Assembly: GCA_910580155.1 (NCBI GenBank)
Contig: CAJTWX010000087.1
Span: 1 to 5,411, forward strand
Origin: an uncultured Alphaproteobacteria bacterium
GTDB lineage: Bacteria; Pseudomonadota; Alphaproteobacteria; RF32; CAG-239
Length of the DNA: 5,411 bases
Direction of reading: 5' to 3'
Numbering within the stretch: position 1 is the stretch's first letter; every line of letters begins with the position of its first letter. Made by a program: the position numbers and the translations under genes. The notes under the pieces are model-generated. The model ran no database searches. It was not told the DNA's origin and worked only from the letters and a program-made list of their open reading frames with translations. This document shows, in pieces, positions 1 through 5,411 of this stretch.

Positions 1-104
1 AACTCTCGGGCGGCGAACGCCAGCGCATTGCCATTGCCGCCGCTATCCTCAAAGATGCGCCGATTCTCATTTTAGACGAGGCAACCTCCGCACTGGATAG
101 CGAA
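1..104 (+). repeat. Direct repeat, copy 1: duplicated ABC signature/Walker B segment
   Basis: Bases 1-104 align without gaps to 1773-1876 with only 5 mismatches (at 56, 57, 89, 98 and 101). The first 55 bases are identical. The copy may continue left of the window. The similarity drops sharply to the right of base 104 although the two proteins stay homologous. Confidence 0.9.
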
Positions 105-350
105 GCAGAAATTATGGTGCAAAAAGCGCTTGAAAACCTGATGAAAAGCAAAACCGTGATAGCGATTGCCCACCGCCTCTCGACACTTCGTTCAATGGAT
201 AGGATTCTCGTGATGGAAAACGGCGAGATTAAGGAAGACGGCGCACCGAAAGAGTTGCTGAAAAAGAAAAACGGTCTGTTCAAACATTTTTACAGCCTGC
301 AAACAGAGGGTTACCTCTCTGCAAACACAAACAATAAGGAGCAAAACTAA
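1..350 (+). CDS. ABC exporter, C-terminal part of nucleotide-binding domain (5' end outside window)
   Basis: This is the last part of an ATP-binding cassette exporter subunit, an inner-membrane pump that uses ATP hydrolysis to move a substrate outward. The reading frame is open from base 3, so the true start lies left of the window. An in-frame ATG at 114 falls inside the conserved domain and is not a start. Visible in order are the ABC signature LSGGERQR directly at the window edge, Walker B with the catalytic glutamate (ILILDEATSALDSE) and the H-loop (IAHRLST), so this ATPase half looks intact. The Walker A motif and membrane domain are not in view. The protein ends EGYL followed by a polar ten-residue tail absent from its neighbour. 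Its TAA stop overlaps the ATG of the next gene by one base, and that gene is a close paralogue. The two probably form one operon and perhaps one heterodimeric transporter, but two separate homodimers remain possible. Confidence 0.93.
   Translation, partial: LSGGERQRIAIAAAILKDAPILILDEATSALDSEAEIMVQKALENLMKSKTVIAIAHRLSTLRSMDRILVMENGEIKEDGAPKELLKKKNGLFKHFYSLQTEGYLSANTNNKEQN
336..341 (+). promoter_or_regulatory. Shine-Dalgarno site for the second ABC exporter gene
   Basis: AAGGAG lies 8 bases before the ATG at 350, inside the last codons of the upstream gene. It fixes the start of the 580-residue exporter. With the TAATG stop/start overlap it suggests that translation of the two genes is coupled. 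Confidence 0.8.
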
Positions 351-2092
351 TGAATATCTGGCACTTTCTCTATACTCTTATCTGCCGCAACAAATTCTGG
401 TTCATCGCCTCCTGCGTGTTGGCAATGATTCCCTCAACCTTAACCTCCATCAGCGCATTATATTATGCCAAAATTATCGGTATTATCGGCGCAAACCCTA
501 AAGATGCTCTTTCCAACACTGTCATCACTTGTTTAATTATTTCAGCTTTTCTTTACATCAGCCAAGACCTTATTCAAGGCCTCCGTATTTATGTGGACGC
601 GCGAATGAAAATCCGCTATCAGCGCACCATGCACAACACCTTGTTTCAACACACGCACAAACACTCCGCCCGCTTTTTTAACACAGAGCAAAGCGGCAAA
701 ATCCTTGCTAAAATGGGCGACGTTGTATTTGGAGTTTTTCAGCTTTTTGGTAATCTCCGTTCCTTTTATCTCCCGCATTTGGCGTTTTTAATCACCACGG
801 GGGTATTGCTCATTAACATCAACGCAACCCTCGGTGTTCTCATTATGCTTTTAAGCCTAACCGAGCAGTCTATCCTTTATAAATTCTATAAAAAGCTTGC
901 GCCGCACGTTCAAAAAACCGCCAAAGAACAGAGTAAAATCACCGGCATCTTGGCAGATAGTATCGCCAACGCCAGATTAGTCAAAAATACCGCAGCCCTA
1001 TACCACGAGCGGAAAAAACTCTTAAAACAGTTAAACATTGTTCTGCGCACCCAAAAATCTTGCGACCAAGTAGGCGGAAAAATCAATGCGCTCACAACAC
1101 TTGTCTCCGTTGTGTTCCTGATTGCCAAACTTGGCGTAATCTTGTATTTTTATCTGACACCATCTTCTCTCTCACTGGAAAGCATTATTTTTTGCGCCAC
1201 GATGATTGTCCGCATAGACGAAAAGATTTACGAACTATGCTCCCGCTTTTATCAATTACAGGAACGCCTCGGCTCAATAAACGACGCGCTTGCCCTTTTG
1301 TATCGCCCGTTTGATGTGGTTGACGCGCCGAATGCGAAAAAGCTCAAAATCAAATCCAATAATATAGAAATCAAAAATCTCTCCTTTGCCTACACCAAAG
1401 ATAAACCGGTGTTTAAAAAGCTTAATTTAAACATTGCGCCAAACGAAAAAATCGGTCTGGTCGGCCTTTCCGGCGCCGGAAAATCAACCCTTATCAACCT
1501 TATTCTACGCAGCTATGACCTAAACAAAGGCAAAATCCTCATTTCCAACCAAAACATCGCCAAGGTCACGCAATTCTCATTGCACCAAAACATCGCGCTT
1601 ATCTCACAAGAGCCTTGCCTTTTTAACCGCAGCATAATGGAAAACATCCGCTTTGCCCGCCCGAAAGCGACCGATGAAGAAGTTATCAAAGCTGCCAAAC
1701 TCGCCCATATTCACGACGCGATTATGAAAATGCCCAAAGACTACGACAGCGTTGTCGGCGAGCGCGGCGTCAAACTCTCGGGCGGCGAACGCCAGCGCAT
1801 TGCCATTGCCGCCGCTATCCTCAAAGACACGCCGATTCTCATTTTAGACGAGGCAACCTCGGCACTGGACAGTGAATCCGAGCAAGCGATTGAAAAAGCC
1901 CTAAAAGAATTGATGAAAAACAAAACCGTAATTGCGATTGCACACCGCCTCTCCACCTTAAAAAATATGGATAGGATAATCGTGCTTGAAAAGGGCAAAA
2001 TCAAAGAAGACGGCACACCAAAAGACCTCTTAAAAAACAAATCCGGTACATTCTACCACCTATACAGGCTCCAATCTGAAGGATACCTCTGA
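350..2092 (+). CDS. ABC transporter, exporter-type fused permease and ATPase (MsbA-like half-transporter)
   Basis: This is a complete 580-residue type IV (exporter-fold) ABC half-transporter, the usual length for the MsbA/LmrA-like family. The N-terminal half carries hydrophobic segments at roughly residues 14-40, 56-76, 128-155, 157-175, 245-268 and 274-290, consistent with six membrane helices. The ATPase domain follows: A-loop Tyr348, Walker A GLSGAGKST (372-380), Q-loop Gln420, signature LSGGERQR (476-483), Walker B ILILD with catalytic Glu501, D-loop SALD (504-507) and H-loop His532. All catalytic positions are present, so this is not a degenerate site. The ATG at 350 is chosen because it has a good AAGGAG site and overlaps the stop of the upstream paralogue. 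Identity with that paralogue is about 77% over the last 105 residues. Family members export lipids, peptides or drugs; nothing here identifies the substrate. No terminator is visible after the stop, and a convergent gene begins 6 bases later. Confidence 0.95.
   Translation: MNIWHFLYTLICRNKFWFIASCVLAMIPSTLTSISALYYAKIIGIIGANPKDALSNTVITCLIISAFLYISQDLIQGLRIYVDARMKIRYQRTMHNTLFQHTHKHSARFFNTEQSGKILAKMGDVVFGVFQLFGNLRSFYLPHLAFLITTGVLLININATLGVLIMLLSLTEQSILYKFYKKLAPHVQKTAKEQSKITGILADSIANARLVKNTAALYHERKKLLKQLNIVLRTQKSCDQVGGKINALTTLVSVVFLIAKLGVILYFYLTPSSLSLESIIFCATMIVRIDEKIYELCSRFYQLQERLGSINDALALLYRPFDVVDAPNAKKLKIKSNNIEIKNLSFAYTKDKPVFKKLNLNIAPNEKIGLVGLSGAGKSTLINLILRSYDLNKGKILISNQNIAKVTQFSLHQNIALISQEPCLFNRSIMENIRFARPKATDEEVIKAAKLAHIHDAIMKMPKDYDSVVGERGVKLSGGERQRIAIAAAILKDTPILILDEATSALDSESEQAIEKALKELMKNKTVIAIAHRLSTLKNMDRIIVLEKGKIKEDGTPKDLLKNKSGTFYHLYRLQSEGYL
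1773..1876 (+). repeat. Direct repeat, copy 2: duplicated ABC signature/Walker B segment
   Basis: This is the partner of bases 1-104, lying inside the ATPase domain of the complete exporter gene. The near-identity includes synonymous codon positions, which suggests recent duplication or gene conversion rather than protein-level selection alone. Confidence 0.9.
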
Positions 2093-2098
2093 CTGCCA

Positions 2099-2329
2099 TT
2101 ACCAATAAGAGAGTTGCAACAAAATCAGCTCATCCGTATCGGGCATATCTATCTCCTCTTTTCTTTGCACACCAAAAGGAACCGGTTGCCGCTTTTCGGT
2201 AAATAGCAGCGTATCCCTGCCCATACGATTATGTAAACGATTTTTATTCACACCAAAACCAGACTGTGAACAATCAAATATTGTTCCCTCTTCATATATC
2301 TCTATACCAAAAAGTTTATCTCGTTTCAC
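2099..2329 (-). CDS. Hypothetical small protein, 76 residues
   Basis: I do not recognise this protein. The frame starts with GTG (2329-2327), preceded by GGAGGA with a 6-base gap, which is one of the best ribosome sites in the window and the main reason for calling it a gene. The product is soluble-looking: no signal peptide, no membrane segment, no Cys pair or metal motif. It has a basic start (MKRDKLFGIEIYEEG), a Gly/Asn/Arg-rich middle (about 23-38) and an acidic, then hydrophobic end (DMPDTDELILLQLSYW). It runs convergently with the ABC exporter gene, the stops being 6 bases apart. The strong terminator at 2431-2464 separates it from the gene upstream, so it probably has its own promoter in the AT-rich stretch 2342-2430. 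It could be a remnant of a longer gene, but the start region looks intact. Confidence 0.6.
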   Translation of the reverse strand: MKRDKLFGIEIYEEGTIFDCSQSGFGVNKNRLHNRMGRDTLLFTEKRQPVPFGVQRKEEIDMPDTDELILLQLSYW

Positions 2330-2335
2330 GTTGAG

Positions 2336-2341
2336 TCCTCC
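2336..2341 (-). promoter_or_regulatory. Strong Shine-Dalgarno site for the 76-residue gene
   Basis: On the minus strand this reads GGAGGA, 6 bases before the GTG codon. It supports the GTG start and is a much stronger site than that of the neighbouring 550-residue gene. Confidence 0.75.
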
Positions 2342-2365
2342 AATATCTATAAAACTCTAATATAA

Positions 2366-2403
2366 AGAATACAATAATAAGTATATACACCAAAAATTGC
2401 CAA
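2366..2403 (-). promoter_or_regulatory. Possible promoter(s) for the 76-residue gene
   Basis: Two overlapping sigma70-like candidates can be read on the minus strand. One is TTGGTG (2393-2388), 16 bases, TATTCT (2371-2366). The other is TTGGCA (2403-2398), 18 bases, TATTAT (2379-2374). The stretch is very AT-rich, so such matches arise easily. The argument for a promoter is mainly positional: a strong terminator lies just upstream and a strong ribosome site just downstream. Confidence 0.4.
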
Positions 2404-2430
2404 AATGCAACAACTATTTAATAATACGCC

Positions 2431-2464
2431 AAAAAAAATGGAGTGACATCACGTCACTCCATTT
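2431..2464 (-). terminator. Intrinsic terminator of the 550-residue protein gene
   Basis: A perfect 12-bp inverted repeat (2436-2447 with 2453-2464, core ATGGAGTGAC/GTCACTCCAT) encloses a 5-base loop. On the minus strand it is followed directly by a run of eight U's, part of which pairs in the lower stem. It lies 22 bases after the TAA of the large hypothetical gene. In the plus direction the stem has only a short broken T run, so it should act mainly on minus-strand transcripts. Confidence 0.9.
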
Positions 2465-2486
2465 CTTACCGTTTTTGAAAGCTTTG

Positions 2487-4139
2487 TTATCTGCCGACAC
2501 TATCTCGCTGGTTCTTGACGTATTTACGCAAGAACGGAGCTTTCACGGACATATAGCTCTGCATAATGAGCTGATATTCCTCAAGCGAAAGTTTCCATTT
2601 CTTGGCATATATACTCACCAACTCAGCCCGTATCTCCATAGAAAGAGGAGCATAGTCAGAAAGCAGCGCCTTAAACGAACTGCCCGCAAGCTTGACACGC
2701 TCAATATATTTGCGTTTCAGCTCGTGTAGCGACACAGCAGTCAAGTTCCGCGTCGTTAACAGATACAGAAATACCCTTTCGGCCTTTGGCAACAACTGTG
2801 TGGTTGTTACCAGTTTCTCTACATCATCTGTCGCAAGCGTATCAATTTGCGACTGTGTTTCCATAGCCTCAAAAGCCGCATTCCGAAGTGTCGGAGTTAG
2901 TTCCGACAGGCGGTTGATGAATAACGCAAGCTGTTTACGCTCAGCCATCAAAACAATCGCCCGTTTTGCCAAAGATGGCTTCCATTCTTTAAATGGGAAA
3001 GCAAATCCCAAATGAATGCTATGCTCCTCAACAACCGAAAACTGAATTATGCGGTCGCAAAGACGCATAAATTGCTCCGGATTCGCCTGTACAGCACTGC
3101 ACACTGCATAAAGCTGTTTAAGCTGATCAGCAGTTTTTGAATACTGAATCATTTTCTCAAACATCTCGTTAAACATTTTTTTGTGCACGCGATATCTGAG
3201 AGTTTGCAAACAGCGCAGCATACAGTTGTAGACGTCCTTATTGTCCAACATATTGTAGACAATAAAGAGCCACACATAAGCTTCTTCCTTGTCTTCTACC
3301 ACTGGCGAAAACTTGATTAGGCGGAAACTTTGCTTTTCCTCATCCGGTTCTAAGAACTTAAACAGTTGGGGAAACATCATTTCCACAAACGGAGCAAAGT
3401 TCTTGTAACTGGCATAATCTGCCCGAACCTTCAGATAAAGCTCAGGAAAGATGACATACAGATAAGGCATCAGATGCGAAATGTCAGACTTTGCCTTAAA
3501 TGCAATGTCAAAGAACTTTTTCATAAGCTCCTCGCCTTTTGCCTCCAATTGCTGCGGAGGAATGTTACGCAGCTCCGTCATAAACAACGGCGCCCACACC
3601 GATTTAGCCTCGGCTAACGTCAATGCCAAATTCCATCGGTCTTTCTCTGTGTGGCACGGTTTTTTCTCATCTACACCGAGGATTTCCCACGGTTTAAGAT
3701 TTTCAAACACCGCTGGAACAGCCTTGGCAATGCGGCACCACGTCGGAATGTCAAACTGACCGCAATTCAAGGCTTTTAACAGCCATATGCGCGACGGCGT
3801 ATAAACCCGCATCGCCGCAATGACATTTTTAACCGTACCTCGTCTCCAAACAGCCTCAAACTCTTTTTCAGTGGTAATATCACTGGTAAGAGCACTGTTT
3901 AAAGCAGGATTACAATCTGCCAACAAGGCCAGTTTGGTTTCATACGTCCAAACTCTGTTGGCAATTTCGTCACCGGAAAAACCGAGTTTCTCGATGAGCA
4001 TAAGCTCTTTCTCCTTGCCAGGGAGATACTTTACCGCATTTCTGCGGGTTTTAAGGGTTAGATATTTGACACAGTATTGTGCCATTAACACTCTCATTAC
4101 GGCTGCCCATACATTCAGCACGAACTTGTTTTTTTCCAT
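2487..4139 (-). CDS. Hypothetical protein, 550 residues, predicted all-helical
   Basis: I do not recognise a family. The protein is long and has no signal peptide, no clear membrane helix, no P-loop and no obvious catalytic motif. It consists of many short amphipathic helix-like stretches separated by Pro/Gly/Asn/Asp breaks (for example around 118-150, 205-235, 245-263, 287-320, 322-350, 355-367, 390-412, 440-462, 500-530), so an alpha-solenoid or scaffold fold is a reasonable guess. No sequence repeat unit is clear by eye. Cysteines are scattered (23, 76, 126, 135, 162, 306, 310, 347, 361) with no zinc-type spacing apart from one CxxxC (306/310). The C-terminus is basic. The start is the first possible ATG after an in-frame stop at 4160-4158, but it has no real Shine-Dalgarno site, only a U-rich run. 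Met15 and Met19 are alternatives without better sites. It has its own promoter and terminator, so it appears monocistronic. Confidence 0.85.
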   Translation of the reverse strand: MEKNKFVLNVWAAVMRVLMAQYCVKYLTLKTRRNAVKYLPGKEKELMLIEKLGFSGDEIANRVWTYETKLALLADCNPALNSALTSDITTEKEFEAVWRRGTVKNVIAAMRVYTPSRIWLLKALNCGQFDIPTWCRIAKAVPAVFENLKPWEILGVDEKKPCHTEKDRWNLALTLAEAKSVWAPLFMTELRNIPPQQLEAKGEELMKKFFDIAFKAKSDISHLMPYLYVIFPELYLKVRADYASYKNFAPFVEMMFPQLFKFLEPDEEKQSFRLIKFSPVVEDKEEAYVWLFIVYNMLDNKDVYNCMLRCLQTLRYRVHKKMFNEMFEKMIQYSKTADQLKQLYAVCSAVQANPEQFMRLCDRIIQFSVVEEHSIHLGFAFPFKEWKPSLAKRAIVLMAERKQLALFINRLSELTPTLRNAAFEAMETQSQIDTLATDDVEKLVTTTQLLPKAERVFLYLLTTRNLTAVSLHELKRKYIERVKLAGSSFKALLSDYAPLSMEIRAELVSIYAKKWKLSLEEYQLIMQSYMSVKAPFLRKYVKNQRDSVGR

Positions 4140-4278
4140 AAAAAAGAAATTAAAAGTTCATCAAGAAGAATACCCCCTCAATGATTCACAAAGACTGTGT
4201 TTCAAAACCCAAAAACCACCTTAAAGCAAAGCTCAAAAATGATATTCAAATCTATAAAACACAATAATCTTAGTAAAC
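4140..4278 (-). other. Long AU-rich 5' leader of the 550-residue gene
   Basis: About 139 bases of untranslated leader are predicted between the promoter and the start codon. It holds a possible long-range helix in which TGTGTTTT (4263-4256) pairs with GAAACACA (4203-4196), and a purine block GAGGGGG (4179-4173). That block sits 11 bases before a three-codon frame (ATG at 4161, Met-Asn-Phe-stop). The last 20 bases before the true ATG are U-rich with no Shine-Dalgarno site. I cannot match it to a known riboswitch, and no terminator-like hairpin is present in it. Confidence 0.4.
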
Positions 4279-4289
4279 ATTATGATTAT
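4264..4289. repeat. Short inverted repeat overlapping the -10 region, possible operator
   Basis: ATAATC (4264-4269) and GATTAT (4284-4289) form a perfect 6-bp inverted repeat. The half-site centres are 20 bases apart, about two helical turns. One arm overlaps the -10 box of the promoter for the 550-residue gene and the other lies just past the expected transcription start. This is suitable geometry for a repressor dimer, but AT-rich hexamers pair by chance easily. Confidence 0.25.
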
Positions 4290-4313
4290 ATCACATTTTC
4301 TCCCTTACGTCAA
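4285..4313 (-). promoter_or_regulatory. Strong sigma70-type promoter, extended -10, driving the 550-residue gene
   Basis: On the minus strand TTGACG (4313-4308) is followed after exactly 17 bases by a perfect TATAAT (4290-4285). The TGA just before it gives the TGn extended -10 element. Transcription would begin near 4278, leaving a leader of about 139 bases before the ATG at 4139. No other promoter-like site in the window is as good. Confidence 0.85.
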
Positions 4314-4338
4314 ATAAAAAGTTGACAAAAAAGTCATA

Positions 4339-5007
4339 TTATCGCCGCCTCAAATACTCCAACCACTCAACCGCCCCCATTTCCTCAAAAAACTCTTCCA
4401 AAAATGCAACCATAAACAAATGCCGGCGTTCTGCCTCCCGCCTTCCCGTTTCAGTCTGCATTGCCCCTTTTAACCTCAAAAGCTTGTCAAAAAAGTGGTT
4501 AATCGAATGATTGCCACGCCGGTTCTTGTCCTTATATTCCTCGGGCGTTAAATGTTCAGTTGGAAACTCCGCCGCATTAAACAACTCCCGCCCTGTTGCC
4601 ACCGAATACATCACCGTACGGCACACGCCGATAGCCCCCATCGCATCAAGCTTATCCGCATCTGAAACAATCTTCTGCTCAGGCAACTCAAACCGCGGCG
4701 TACTGCCGGACTTAGAAAAACTGATAACCCCGATAACTTCAAGTACTCTCGCAGCCACATCTTGCGGCACATTATTTTCCGCTAAAAACTGCTTTGCCCG
4801 CTCACCGCTCGCTCCAAGCTTATAATCATCCACATCGTGCAAAATCGCCGCCAATTTAACAACAAGCCCATCCACACCCGATTCGCCTGCCAATAGCCGC
4901 TCTGCATTTTTAAGCACCCGCTCAATATGCGCAAAATCGTGCCCCGAACAATCTCCGCTGTGACACGCCCGCGCAAAATCAAGCGCTTTCTCTATAATCC
5001 CGTCCAT
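4339..5007 (-). CDS. HD-domain phosphohydrolase, YpgQ/YedJ type
   Basis: This complete 222-residue protein is in the usual size range for this HD superfamily group. Metal-binding positions are all visible: HDFAHIERV (His23, Asp24, His27), the HD pair in AAILHDVDD (His57, Asp58) and the distal Asp in SDADKLDAMGAIG (Asp118). ISFSKSG (95-101) and the C-terminal block with FFDKLLRLK (172-180), T185, R189-R195 and FMVAFLEEF (198-206) match the family pattern. Bacillus YpgQ has been reported to hydrolyse (deoxy)nucleoside triphosphates to monophosphate and pyrophosphate with a divalent metal. Whether this member does so is inference. It is cytoplasmic, with no signal peptide. The ATG at 5007 shares one base with the TAA of the upstream ABC ATPase gene, and AAGG (5017-5014) lies 6 bases before it, so translation is probably coupled. 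No convincing terminator follows. Confidence 0.92.
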   Translation of the reverse strand: MDGIIEKALDFARACHSGDCSGHDFAHIERVLKNAERLLAGESGVDGLVVKLAAILHDVDDYKLGASGERAKQFLAENNVPQDVAARVLEVIGVISFSKSGSTPRFELPEQKIVSDADKLDAMGAIGVCRTVMYSVATGRELFNAAEFPTEHLTPEEYKDKNRRGNHSINHFFDKLLRLKGAMQTETGRREAERRHLFMVAFLEEFFEEMGAVEWLEYLRRR

Positions 5008-5411
5008 TATCTACCTTGTTTTCCTTTTGTTACCGACACACCGTTTTTCGCCCGTTTCTTTTTCATCTGCTGTTTATAAGCATTAACAAACTCTTCGGGA
5101 TGTTCACGCAACAACTTGCCTTTACGTTCCCGCTCTTCATCCGTCAAACCTCTTTCTTCAGCTTTCAAAATTTCCGCAATCTCTTGCTCGGGGCGTACGC
5201 CATTAACACTCTCCTGAAACTGCCGGCGCCGTGTTTTAACATCTTCCGCACTCAGCACGCTTCGGGTAATATCGCCTGATTTCACCAAATCCATCGGCTT
5301 GCCGTCCGCCGTCACTTCCCCGTTTTTAACCACCACCACACGGTCAGCCAGCGCCACCTCTGTCGGGTTATGCGTTACCATAATGACGGTCTTATCTTTT
5401 GCCAATTCTTT
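5007..5411 (-). CDS. ABC transporter ATP-binding protein, C-terminal part (5' end outside window), with charged tail
   Basis: The frame is open to the window edge (KELAKDKTV...), so the true start lies to the right. The TTG at 5405 is only an internal Leu codon. The visible domain end shows the H-loop in VIMVTHNPTEVALADRVVVVKNGEV, the last strand-turn-strand of an ABC ATPase. It is closest in style to the stand-alone ATPases of MacB/LolD-like or importer systems and unlike the two exporter genes at the left. Walker A, Q-loop, signature and Walker B are outside the window. After the fold should end (about DLVKSGD) there is an extra tail of about 85 residues. It is strongly charged (LKAEERGLTDEERERKGKLL) and ends very basic (KQQMKKKRAKNG onward). 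It is not an obvious TOBE domain. The gene overlaps the HD phosphohydrolase gene by one base. The membrane partner must be encoded elsewhere or further right. Confidence 0.85.
   Translation of the reverse strand, partial: KELAKDKTVIMVTHNPTEVALADRVVVVKNGEVTADGKPMDLVKSGDITRSVLSAEDVKTRRRQFQESVNGVRPEQEIAEILKAEERGLTDEERERKGKLLREHPEEFVNAYKQQMKKKRAKNGVSVTKGKQGR
5014..5017 (-). promoter_or_regulatory. Shine-Dalgarno site for the HD phosphohydrolase gene
   Basis: AAGG on the minus strand lies 6 bases before the ATG at 5007, inside the last codons of the upstream ATPase gene. It supports the chosen start and coupling through the TAATG overlap. A second AAGG a few bases further upstream is too far from the ATG to be the main site. 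Confidence 0.6.

Noticed and set aside
114..350. ATG at 114 as the start of a separate 78-residue protein
   Set aside because: The frame is open to the left edge and the codons before 114 encode the ABC signature and Walker B, so this ATG is internal to a longer gene.
2397..2729. Plus-strand open frame of 110 codons
   Set aside because: It crosses the terminator hairpin and runs antisense to the 3' end of the 550-residue gene, with no ribosome site before its start.
4159..4179. Three-codon upstream frame (Met-Asn-Phe-stop) with GAGGGGG before it as a real leader peptide
   Set aside because: The spacing of 11 bases is long and a three-codon frame has no statistical weight; kept only as a remark on the leader.
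3820..4224. Plus-strand open frame of 134 codons
   Set aside because: It lies almost wholly antisense to the 550-residue gene, has no ribosome site, and its residue make-up looks like a shadow of the opposite strand.
4234..4280. Leaderless 15-codon frame starting at the predicted transcription start (ATG at 4280)
   Set aside because: AT-rich sequence yields such frames by chance, there is no ribosome site, and the exact start point is not known.
4322..4327. TTGACA on the plus strand as a -35 box
   Set aside because: There is no -10-like hexamer at 16-18 bases downstream; the sequence there is GC-rich, and no plus-strand gene follows.
4314..4338. Hairpin TGAC-TTTTTT-GTCA followed by a T-rich stretch as terminator of the HD gene (minus strand)
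   Set aside because: The stem is only 4 bp and the T run is broken, too weak to call. Read-through into the next unit is possible.
1..5411. CRISPR array, insertion sequence, tRNA or phage attachment site
   Set aside because: I found no regularly spaced repeats, no terminal inverted repeats with a transposase, no cloverleaf-like segment and no integrase.

Overview
The window is ordinary-looking bacterial chromosome, moderately AT-rich, with tightly packed genes and short gaps. The exporter-type ABC proteins resemble the MsbA-like half-transporters common in Gram-negative Proteobacteria. That is the only taxonomic hint, and I hold it loosely. No tRNA, rRNA, CRISPR array, insertion sequence or phage gene is visible.

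Left part (1-2092, + strand): the 3' end of one ABC exporter gene, cut by the window edge, is followed by a complete 580-residue ABC exporter gene. The two overlap by one base (TAATG). Their nucleotide-binding domains are paralogous: about 81 of 105 aligned C-terminal residues are identical by hand count. The first 104 bases of the window match 1773-1876 at all but 5 positions. The pair is best read as a tandem duplication that may work as a heterodimeric exporter; the substrate cannot be read from sequence.

Middle (2099-4338, - strand): a 76-codon gene of unknown function starts at GTG behind a strong Shine-Dalgarno sequence and runs convergently to within 6 bases of the exporter gene. To its right is a 550-residue, all-helical-looking protein that I do not recognise. 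That gene is a self-contained unit: an excellent extended -10 sigma70-type promoter (TTGACG, 17 bases, TATAAT), a leader of about 139 bases, the coding region, and a strong intrinsic terminator (12-bp stem plus U8).

Right part (4339-5411, - strand): the 3' end of another ABC ATPase gene, cut by the window edge, carries an unusual charged C-terminal tail. It overlaps by one base (TAATG again) a complete HD-domain phosphohydrolase gene of the YpgQ/YedJ type. These two are almost certainly co-transcribed. The best candidates for something undescribed are the 550-residue protein with its long leader, and the 76-residue protein beside it. Nothing here proves a new system.
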